Below are positions 44,805 through 55,010 of a DNA stretch of 64,000 bases, one piece after another. The number at the start of each line of letters is the position of its first letter. The first letter of the stretch is position 1. The notes under the pieces were generated by a model. The model made no database searches, had not been told where the DNA came from, and saw only the letters and a program-made list of their open reading frames with translations. The translations under genes and the position numbers were made by a program. Source of the DNA: Bryum argenteum (Eukaryota; Streptophyta; Bryopsida; Bryales; Bryaceae); contig CM073321.1 in the NCBI GenBank assembly GCA_037043015.1, forward strand, positions 26,859,510-26,923,509, given 5' to 3'.

Positions 44805-47800
44805 ATGAACTCTTATATCTGTAACATATGTAGGGGCTCGTTTAGATCAAGCAGAGCTCTTGCCACAGACAGAGCTACTTGTTTATCAGAAGATATTCCA
44901 CGTGCAAGACCTCTTGCGAGTCGAAGAAATATTGTAGAAACAAGGCCGGCTACACCAAGAGTCTTCACTTCAGAAAAAGTTTATTCACCAAGTAAACATT
45001 CTGTGCCTAACCTGGATGAAATAAATATTGAAGATATGAGTGATTGTATTGATGAAGATCTTTTTGATTTGCCTTATACCCGATCATTTACTGATGCGTA
45101 TGATTCAACTTACAGTCTTGTACAATAGATTAGGATGGTAAAAAATACAGCTGGTTTGTCTAATAGTGATATAGACAAGTTGTTCAAAAACATATTACTT
45201 CATCATCAATTCAAAATGGAAAATGTTACCGTGAAATTCGCAGTGGACATTCAAAACTATGAAAAATTGTACTATCGTAAGGATGATGGATGGAAATCTG
45301 AAGAAATTCAAGGCTATATGTTACATCATCGCAATTCACTTTTAGCTTTGGAGACTCTGTTTTCATCACCTATGAATGCTGAAAATTTTGAAATCAAGCC
45401 TATTGCCAAATCTGATGCAAGTGGAGAAGTTATATATTCCACACCTGCAACAGGACAGTGGTGGCATTTGATGGAAGTAAGTGTTAAAGTTTTTGTTTGT
45501 GTTTGTTAGGACATTATTATCATATAATCTTCTAATTATTTCATTTTATTTATCAAGTTATAAATATGAATGTGTTTCTTTTTATAGGAACACGTGAATT
45601 CTGAACATGGTGACGGAGTTATAGCACCATTGATTATTTACAGTGATCAAACATCACTCTCTAAAGATGGAAAAGTTAGTGGCCATCCTATCTACTTATC
45701 GCTTGCAAATATAGCTTGTGAACAAAGATACGAACCAGAAGGTCATTGTCTGCTTGCTGTACTACCTAATTTTTCAACTCAAAATCTAAACTCTGTTCAA
45801 AAATTGGAAGCATTTCAAAGATGTCTTGACCATATCTTGAAGCCATTCAAAGAAGCCAGTTTCAGGTAAATTTATTGTACTTTTACATTAATAATACTTA
45901 TTATTATCCTTTTCATATTAAAAAAACCAACCAACTCTTACATATCTTTTACAAGAATTTCTTTTTTTATAGATACCCTATCTTAACATAGATATCCTAT
46001 TCTATTGTTTAGTATTTTGAATTTTGAAACTCCATATTTATACATGATTTTCAACTCTATGATAAGTACATGTGAACTAAAAGTTTTTAATTTTTTTCTT
46101 ATTTTTTGTTGTATTCATTACAGGGGTTTAGATCTTATAGATCCTTTCGGAAATGAGCACAAGGTTTATCCAAGGTTATACTTTTATGTGGTTGATCATC
46201 CAGAAGGTTGCAAGGTAAGTAAAATTTTTAATTTTAGACAATTAACCTTATGCTTTATTTATTTACTTCATTTAGGTTGTATGTTCAGGTTCATGTTCAC
46301 GTTCGCGTTCGCGTTCATGTTCATGTTCGTGTTCACTTTCATGTTCATGTTCATGTTCACGTTCATGTTCATGTTCATGTTCATGTTCATGTTCTTGTTC
46401 TTGTTCTTGTTCTTGTTCATGTTCATGTTACTGTTTATCTTTCTATTGATATTCATGTTGATGTTCATGTTCGTGTTCGTGTTCGTGTTTCGTGTTCGTA
46501 TTCCGCGTTCGTGTTCCGCGTTCGTATTCCGCGTTCGTGTTCCGCGTTCGTGTTCCGCGTTCTTGTTCCGCGTTCGTGTTCTGTGTTCATGTTCCGCGTT
46601 CGTGTTCCGCGTTCGGGTTGCGCGTTCGCGTTCGGGTTTGTGTTCATGTTCATGTTCATGTTCATGTTTATTCATTAAAAAAGTAAAAATTAAGTAAATT
46701 TTACCTCCTCAGGTCACATGTACTTTTGACACCAATAAATCGCAACATCCTTGTAGTACTTGTATAGTGCCTACAAATGAGTTGGCAAATGTTGAGAGGA
46801 TAATAGAATATCGGACAGAAACTTCAATGAAAGAAATTTATGAAGACCTAACTAGACTACAAGGCAGAGCTACAGATATATTGTCCTGAGGTCATTCTCT
46901 ACATCTGGCTGAGGTAAATAATTCATCTCAAAATTGCAAAAAATGTATATCATTGAAACAGTTTGTTACTTCAACTTAAATATCTACAAAACTTTTTTCT
47001 TTAATATCTACTTTTTTTAAAGAACATTTTTTGAAGACATTGTTGTGTTTTGTTGTGTAGTGTGCATTGTGGGGTTTTGCTGGAGGGTGGACGGAATTTG
47101 GAAATCCCTACCTTGCTATCAATGTTGATATACTCCATCAAGCCGATCTTGGAATATTCAAGACACTGATAGACATTGTGATCAGTGTCTCTAAAGAGCT
47201 TGAAGAAGATCCGCTTCCAATCTTAGACAAAAGACTTGCTACGATTAAACGTTGTAGCCGATTTTTTCAATTTCGAGTGTCAGGCAATGACAAGGGTGGA
47301 TATTTTTGCTCGAATGCAAACTTTGCCGCCTTCGAACACCGTTCCATTATGCAGGTATGTTTCTTTTACATAGTAATACATTAATACTTATTAAAAAAAT
47401 CATAACTTTGTTCATTATTTTCCTGCAAAAAATTAAAATGGAAACAAGTATTCAAAATATGAAATGATAAATGATAATTATAAATCTTTTACTAACAAAC
47501 ATCTACTCTTCAGGTGATAGTGTATTGTTTAGTGGGATTATTGCCAACTTTTGTAATCGAAAGCATTGTGAATTTTTTACAATGGTATGAAATTGTGTTT
47601 CGTTCTAAGGAGTTCACAGAGAAGATTCTAGAAGAAATGGAAGGATTAATGAAAAGGTATGTTCATGAATTTCACATCTTGAATGTAATAGTGTTGATTT
47701 TAATAGATTTTAAAATTCTTAATCTGAAAGATTGCAAAGTTGAAGGCATAAGTTACTTTTTTAATTTTAATTTTCTTTATTTTTCAGGGCGGTAAGTTCA

Positions 47801-48923
47801 TTTACAACAAATTTGCATAGGTGGCAGAAGTCCGGTTTTAAGATTATCAAGGTGCACAATATGATACATTATTCGACTTCAATTCGACGCTCTGAAGCTC
47901 TCGTGGAATATAGCTCTAATATGTACGAACATCTTCATATAGCACTAATGAAAATTCCATATCGCGCTAGCAATAAAAGAGAGTATATAAATTACATCAT
48001 AAAACACAACACACGGTTGGAAGCTTTAAGACGCAATGCTGTGGAGATGGATGGATTTTTCCCTCCTATTGGAAATAATAAAGCATTGGACAAGGTAGGT
48101 TTATCTAACTATATTCAAAAACTATCTATAACATTGATTTTCTATGGATAAGCAAGTAAAGTATTTTCTATTCATTCAAATTGTAAGTGTCAAACTAACC
48201 TTTTGGTTTCCTTTAATTAACAGGCTTTGGAAAGTGGAACTCATATCTTATCCGGGTTCCAAGGAAATTTATCTACAACAATTTTAAATACTCAATTTAA
48301 TGTGAATTATCTTTTGGATAAACCAAAGTTACATGTTATCCTAACGGTTCAAGAAGAGATCTTTATTCATTTGAAGCGGTGCTTAGATATTTATACAAAC
48401 TACCATGGATTGAAGGAAGCTCTGGTATGTTTACAATGTCGAAAACTATTCTCATTTTTTCCTATAAATAAATTAGCATTTATGAATGGTTGTTATTTTG
48501 TAATTGCAGACTATGCAAATTTTTAGGTCTTTGGCGTTATGTCCGGGTATAGTTCCAAAGTATGGAGATATCCCTATGTTCACCCGTGCAACGCCAAACT
48601 TTTTAGGGAGAGAATGGTTTGGTAGTGTTTCCATTCAAAGTGAAGACGATGTTGACGGTGAATATTACGGACAACTAAGCCTCCTTTTTAGATGCAACAT
48701 GGTTGGAGAACATGACGAAACTCCAAGCAAAGGCTTGTGTTTGATACGTTTATACGAGTATGTTCAATTTGAAAGGTTATTGAATAGCAAAGAAGTAAAA
48801 TGGCGTGGAAATAACGATGCTTCATACGCAGTTGTAGAGATAGGGTCAATTCTAAAGGCTGTTCAAATTTTGCCAAATTTTCAAAGAAATGATCATTTCT
48901 TTGTAAATGCTTATAAATTTTAA
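44805..48923 (+). pseudogene. Plavaka-like (KDZ group) transposase gene, nine exons
   Basis: Exons at GT..AG borders: 44805-45476, 45588-45865, 46124-46214, about 46713-46915, 47061-47354, 47514-47656, 47788-48094, 48224-48424 and 48510-48923. The start has a Cys finger (YICNICRGSFRSSRAL). The core shows APLIIYSDQTSLSKDGKVSG and YLSLANIACEQR, the first catalytic-Asp region of Plavaka transposases, then YPRLYFYVVDHPEGCK and GNPYLAINVDILHQADLGIF, HNMIHYSTSIRRSEAL and EHLHIALMKIPYRASNKREY, the C-terminal helical region. In-frame TAG at 45126 and TGA near 46887 make this copy inactive. Plavaka elements are best known from basidiomycete fungi; the intron-rich form here suits a plant genome. Confidence 0.7.
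46285..46675. repeat. Hexanucleotide array (TTCATG/TTCGTG/TTCCGCG) in an intron
   Basis: Runs of TTCATG and TTCGTG units, later mixed with TTCCGCGTTCGTG 12-mers, fill most of the intron between 46214 and about 46713 of the Plavaka-like gene. Several frames stay open through it, which is an effect of the period. Confidence 0.9.
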
Positions 48924-49267
48924 ATAAACATGTTCACTTTGCATCTTTGTCATCGATCATACAATAATAAGAAATCCAAAAAAAACAAAAAACGTTTATG
49001 GTATTTTGAACCAAATATTTATTATGCACCATTGTATCCACCGAACATCATCAAACATAAATTCACTAAATAATATTCGTTTAAAAGAATCCTTAGAACA
49101 ATAATCACACAACACTAATTGAAACAGTACTGCATCTATTGTAATTACGACAATACTGCAACGGTAGCAGCCAAATCAATACTGCTGCAGTATTTTGTAT
49201 AGCTTTCATATTGAAAAAATATAGCTCAGTGAAACAATACTGCAATCCATTTAACTGCCCTTGTACT
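48924..49267. other. Spacer with AATACTGCA/CAGTACTGC motifs
   Basis: Between the Plavaka-like gene and element II copy B. CAGTACTGC, CAATACTGCAAC and AATACTGCTGCAGTATT occur at 49125-49250, the same motif as the array at 36005. Confidence 0.5.
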
Positions 49268-50212
49268 GGGGAAACCACCGGTGTGAGCGTTGAGCGGTGA
49301 GCGGTAAAGTTTGAGCGGTAAGAAGAAAAAAAATTAAAAGATAATGGCCCTATTACCATGGAATAGGTGGTTTAGAAAATTTGTAATAGTTATTTTTAGG
49401 CATAAAAGTACCCTAGACCGTGGATATAGGTCCTGTATCCATTTATTTTCATGGTATTGAGGTCCTACATTATTTCATTTGGAATCCAAAAATTGGAAGT
49501 TTAAATAAAAGTTAATTAAGTTATGGGCTTGCATCAACATGTGTAACCAATACAATTCAAATCATATACAAAATCTAAACCATAATTTGGGATGGCCCTT
49601 TAGGTAATCAATAAGTTTAATTTATCAATATTAAGATTTAGAGACTAATTAGGGCTGACGTCATCAATTTCCTAATAGACGTATCAGAATTATATGTAAT
49701 CGCTTCGGTTTATATAATCTGAAATTTATAACTACAAGTCGTCTTCCGTCTCTCCTTGTAAGGTGTAGAGAAAGACATTCACGTGGCATTGTAGTGGTCC
49801 GAGTTCGATTCTCCTCGGCCTCGTTTGAGCGTTGCACCGCGTCTTAAAGTCGCTATCCTGAGCTATACAAATTCAGGACTATAGCCCCTACCAACATTGG
49901 CAAAATTCAATCACTCCAATGGAAAACAAAAAAACCCTCTAAAACTTTTAGTCTGCATTGAGTTTAAAACTTATACATTTACATACATTGGTGCGTTGAA
50001 ATTAGAGTTTAAGAAGTTATATTAAATTAGGGCTGACGTCACAATTAAAGGCAAGCTTGGCTTTAGATTACATTGTATTGAGATTCTTAGAGTAATACTT
50101 GAAGCACTTGGCGTAGGTTAAGCTATCAACGATTATCACAATAAATAAATATATCAAACCGTATATATTGAAAAACACATATAGATAGAACCTATAGAAA
50201 GCAAATCACACA
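49268..50212. other. 3' non-coding region of element II copy B, with tRNA-like B box
   Basis: The sequence matches 30288-31216 in inverted orientation. GAGTTCGATTCTCC (49801-49814) is a pol III B-box match preceded by GTGGCATTGTAGTGG. No full tRNA can be folded by eye. Confidence 0.45.
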
Positions 50213-53200
50213 CTAGGCTGAAGGTGTAGTACCATTAAAGTGCTGATCACACTCATCAGCCTCAAAGTCTATAAACTTAAGCACACTCTTGCTATAACGT
50301 CGACGTGGAGTGTTTGACAAAATGGGCGATGGAGCTTGAACAAACTCTTGAGCAAGACGCTCAGCATACGATGGTAGGGTAAATTTTGATGGAGGGCTCT
50401 TGTAGAGATGAGCGTTGCGAGTCAATCGCTCCTTCAGACCTGCGATCCTAAAATTGCAAAGAAAGTCAGTCCTATAGATTTGTAAGTGCTAAATAAAAAA
50501 TCGAGAAAGAGAATATAAGATGGAATTACGCACCAATGAACTTTCGTGGCTTCTTCACGACCGGTTCGTCAGAGTCATAGTCTGCGGGAGGGGGCGATTC
50601 TCCACTTTCTTCATCTCCGGGAGGACCATTCTTGTAATCCGCTAACACACCATCAAAGATTTCTTCGTCAGGTTCCATGGCGATGAGGTGTCGGTTGGAG
50701 CGCGCGCAAGCAATCACAGATGCACCTAAAAAATCAGAGGCCCACGTCAAAAATGCGAAATGTAGAAACGAATTGTAATGTAGAGTCTACGGAAACATTA
50801 CCTGTACTTGCGCTCCAGTCGAAGACTATACCCCCCTCGTCCGTGAGACAATCGACGAAACATTGTATGAAGGAGGGGTCCTTCTCTCGTGAGCCTCGCC
50901 ACGGCGTACCGTCCGGACGATAACGCAAGGTTTCTTTCTCTGCAAAGTTACAGAGGTGGTCTTCCTCATCGGGTACGATTGCCACACCCGCGTATGCGTG
51001 TGCCACTTGCCTAGTTTGGAACTTCGAAACAAACTCTTTGCGAACATATACTTTGATATGGAAGCAGTGAGTCTGCAAAACACAAGTATAGATAGATTAA
51101 TATAGATGCATGGAAGGCCATAACCATGAATTGTGAAATTGGAAAGTAGAATATGATTCGTACCTCTTTCGGTTTGGGTACGGTAGAGGCCATAGGGAGG
51201 GGATTATATCCCCACCAGTCTCGAAAAAGACGAAAACTATATATATGGGACTCGGAATCGAGAGTACGCTCGATTCTACGACATTTTGGATGCATAAAAT
51301 GAATGGCTCCAACGTCTGTCAAATGATATGCGGCAAACACGAAGAGGCTCTCCAAGTAGGTTTTGTCACGCCGGTTCCAGGAGGGAACTTCTGTTGGAGA
51401 GACACCCGGTACAGGCAAGTTCTCGGGAGCATCTGCAAAAATGAGATCAATCCCTGGATGCTTGGGCTGATACTCCATCGCCGAACACGGGTACTTACGG
51501 TCTTTGCCAATCTGGGAGACAAGTAAGATATTAGCTAGTGGCTAATAGATTTACCAGTACTATACGTAATTAAGGAGATTATGAATGACAAATTTATGAA
51601 ATAATACCTTCTTGATGTGCTCGACGATATCGAGAATTTGCGAATCCCATTTTGCAGACTTCGACGACTGATGAACCAAATCTCCAATGTTCCCCTTCTC
51701 GAGATACATAGGTAGAGTCATCGATATTTTAGACGACGAGCTGCTACCAATGTGAGTGGGTTTCGGAAGAGGGCGTTTGGCAAATACCGGCTGGCTGAGG
51801 CGACGTGGGGACTGCTGGGAGTTGTGGTCAACAGTGAATGATTGGGGAGGAGACCCAACATTCGTAAGTCCACCTGTAGAAAGTTGAGTCAGTCTTGCCC
51901 CGCGTCGAATTGCATTGTTTGTCGCTCCCTCTGACGCCTGAGTCAAATCAGCATCTTCTGGCCCTGCAATGTCTTCTGGAGGAGGAGCAACATCTTCAGA
52001 ATCCTCGTCTAGTTCAACAACGGGCTCCGCAACAGCGTTGCGTCGCCTCCTATTTGCACGAGACCTGGGCACTGCAACTGGTGAAGAAGGAGAAGAGATT
52101 GGATCAGATGCGACTGGTAAAATAGAGTGGTCGTCATCGTCATCGTCGTCAATCTCCATTGGAGCAGAGTCAGCTGGGTTTGATGCAAGATTCCGAAGAA
52201 GATGCTTCTCCTCCTTGTGCACGTAGTTGTCGTCGCACTCAAGGAACCATCCACCGGTCGACAACTGGGAGTTCGTAAACCGCTCTTGCTGGGCTGTTGA
52301 AAAAAAACTGCGGAGATCATTCGTGACTGAATTGTCCTCGAACTCCATTGGAATAGAGAAGGAAGCTAATGCTCCCTTGGCAACGAGCTCCTGTTTTAAG
52401 TACCTACAAAAAATTAAACAAATCAGATAGTGAAGATTGAACAAGTTGTACGGATTTTATTAATATTGAATACAAAACTGGAAACTTACCGGAATAAAAG
52501 CAGCTTAATTGTAACTTTGCCCCCGGTAATCTTTTGAATATTCGAGCCTTTGCTGAACTTAGGGCTTGCATTAGGACCAAGATAGTTGTTGAACGCCTTG
52601 TCCCATAAGAGCAACCTCCACTTTTCCACATACGCTGTTGGCTTTAGGACAACACTAGACCACTCGATGTTGAGGTTTTCGTTGTCGATCAGGTTTTGCA
52701 ATTCACTTTGAAGTGATTGCTCAAGCTGTGAAAAAAGAAAACATGTTAAACATCAAAATAGCATATGAACTCTAACTTTGACAACACGTAACGAAACATT
52801 AAGTTACCTGTGCCCAAAGAGAAGCGCGATGTAGGAATGCCATTAGAGTTTTATCTTTCATAGGGCGTTCTTCTGGGAAACGAAAAGATCGTCGAACTTC
52901 GTCCGATGAATTCCACCATTGGAGCCACTTACCCTTGAAATCGCAATGAACATTGGTAGTGGCTACCATTTGTAAGCGATCGATTGTCATATCGGGTTTC
53001 AAGTTCTTGCTGTAATGAGAATAAATCTGCAGAGTAAAATCATAAGTAAGAAAAAGGTTATAATACATGATTATGAGGCATATAAAATATGATAGTGATA
53101 TTTCCTTTACCTCATTTGCAAATAATTTCCTGAGTTTGTTATTCGCCACAGCGACCATCTTGTCGAAGTTTTTGCCACGTATAGCCTTAATTTCTGCTTT

Positions 53201-54871
53201 GATCGCATTATCCATGGCACTCCATACCCCAGGTCCCGTTTGTTTCTCCTTCGGGACGGTGGCGTAGTAATTCGTTTCAGCGTCATCAGATGCCTTCGCT
53301 AATCTCCTCTGTATAAAAAATAAAAAGAATGAATAAGGTGTAAAAAACCAAATACGAACAATCACATTTGAAACACGTTCCACTCAACTTACCGCATATA
53401 AGAACTTCACGAAAACGTCAACTGTTACCGGATACCAAGTATCTTTTTTCGCCTTAGCGTTCTTGCAAATTCTGTAATCCTCCGGGGATATCAGATCCTT
53501 GAAATCCTCTAGTTTCAATTTTCCGAACTGCCTCATTCGCTGCAATTTGGCACACAATCCGTCTTTGACATGGTCATGTTCAGTGGACCTGCAGTTAGGC
53601 ACCACAAGCCTTGGCTTGGTGGTTGGGGCTCATGGCCCCCATTGAGGAGGTTGTGGGTTCCATTCCCCATGCCGGCGTGGTGCTCACCACTATAGTCCAC
53701 CCAACTATTGTGGGGGGTCCTTGGACCTTGTTGTATGGGTACCTCAAAGTCCTTTGGGGGGATACTATGTCAAGTATCCTCAAGGCACTAGTAACTAGGC
53801 TAGAAACTAGCGTAGTTATAGTGTCCACCCTCGAGAGGGGGAAGTAGTATTGTTCCAATTTCCCCTTGTCCGGTGGCCATCGGGATATTAGCATTACGAA
53901 CGGACACTTCATTCACGCCGGCCCCTTAGAAAGGGACCGGAGTTTCTATCTATCTTTCTATCTATCTGGACCTGCAGTGCGAGATCACACATGAAAAACA
54001 TATAACTTAAACAAAAAAGAGCGGTCTTAATAAATCATTGAAATACTCACCAATTTATGTCGTTCATAGCGTCGAGCAAGAGATTGCTCTCTCCTCGTGC
54101 ATCAAGAACGATACAATCCACGGAGATGTACCACGAAGGATCCATCTTATGGTACCTCTCTATGTGACGCATCCACGCTGTCACACGGTGGTTACCCTCG
54201 TAAACGTAGAAATACTTCTCACTGAGGTGTTGTAGATCAGAGTCAGACTGCAGCGTCTTCTCAAACTCATCATTGGCTGACTTCCAGAGAGGGTTCGTCC
54301 AGACAGCATCTTCGGCAGCAACCAATTTTTCTCGGCCTTTCCGATCAAAGGGTGACACGTACATCACCCGATCGCCTTCCCGGTATCCTTTGTTGAATTC
54401 ATTCTCTAATTTTCTGACGTCCTGTTCTGAAATCGGGCGAACCTTCGGATAACAAACGAGACGGCAGAGTGGAATGAACATACGAGATTTCTTAACAGGT
54501 TTGTAGCGTAACATGTTGATGATTGCAATCGAATCACTCTTGTGAAGCATTCGCATCTCGTTCGCACTCCAGTCGGGGTCTTTGTTTTGCAGGTGCGTTA
54601 GCATATGGACGATTCCAACGTTGACACTTCCAGGCAAAGGAGTCTCTTCATCCTCTGAATGCGCGTCGAGACGATCATGATCGTGCACGGCTTCAGGATG
54701 ACGCTGAGATTCAGAAGGACTTCCTTCCGAGTCTCCGGTGCAAATGTTTTCAACATTTGCGACACTTTCATGTAATTGTTCATCTCCATCGATCGAACGA
54801 ATTGGTGAAGAAGCAAAAAGTTGTCGGGTGGTGTCGTCATCTTCATGGGTAGGGACATGAGCTAAGGTCAT
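50213..54871 (-). CDS. Element II copy B ParB-like / DNA-methyltransferase-like protein, intact, ten exons
   Basis: Exons 54871-54051, 53588-53393, 53308-53111, 53026-52808, 52725-52490, 52403-51608, 51511-51164, 51072-50802, 50725-50534 and 50439-50213 join at GT..AG borders with matching phase into 1167 codons without a stop. Residues about 130-275 resemble a ParB N-domain (FIPLCRLVCYPKVRPISEQD, then YVYEGNHRVTAW at 222-233). The middle is acidic and Ser/Pro-rich (EIDDDDDDDHSILP). The C-terminal third has IDLIFADAPENL (ADAPE at 848-852) in the place of motif IV, AYHLTDVGAIHFMHP like the strand of motif VI, VFDWSASTG (1021-1029) as motif I and HLIAMEPDEEIF after it. This is the order of permuted beta-class N4/N6 methyltransferases. 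ADAPE is not a canonical DPPY/SPPY, so activity is doubtful. Confidence 0.8.
53584..53978 (+). mobile_element. tRNA-derived SINE with 12-bp target duplication
   Basis: TGGACCTGCAGT occurs at 53584-53595 and 53967-53978. Between them lies a 371-bp unit with A-box-like TTGGCTTGGTGGTTGGGGC, B-box-like GTGGGTTCCATTCCCC about 35 bases later, and a CTATCTATCTTTCTATCTAT tail. These are hallmarks of a plant SINE moved by LINE enzymes. It sits in the first intron of the copy B gene, in antisense, and the duplicated bases include that intron's splice acceptor. Confidence 0.9.
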
Positions 54872-55010
54872 CTAACAATTTAGAAACCAAATACAACACC
54901 CCACAAAGTGAATAAGAATGTGTCAAATAAACATTGCGATAAAATTAATAAAAAACAACGGCTTTATAATTAAGTGTATGATAACCTCATCATATCATCT
55001 GACAAAACAA

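Noticed and set aside
46268..46697. Long frames on both strands at the hexamer array (VRVHVHVHV, NMNMNMN)
   Set aside because: Products of a hexanucleotide repeat inside an intron.
49780..49830. tRNA gene
   Set aside because: Only a B-box-like GAGTTCGATTC is clear; I could not find a cloverleaf or an acceptor stem.
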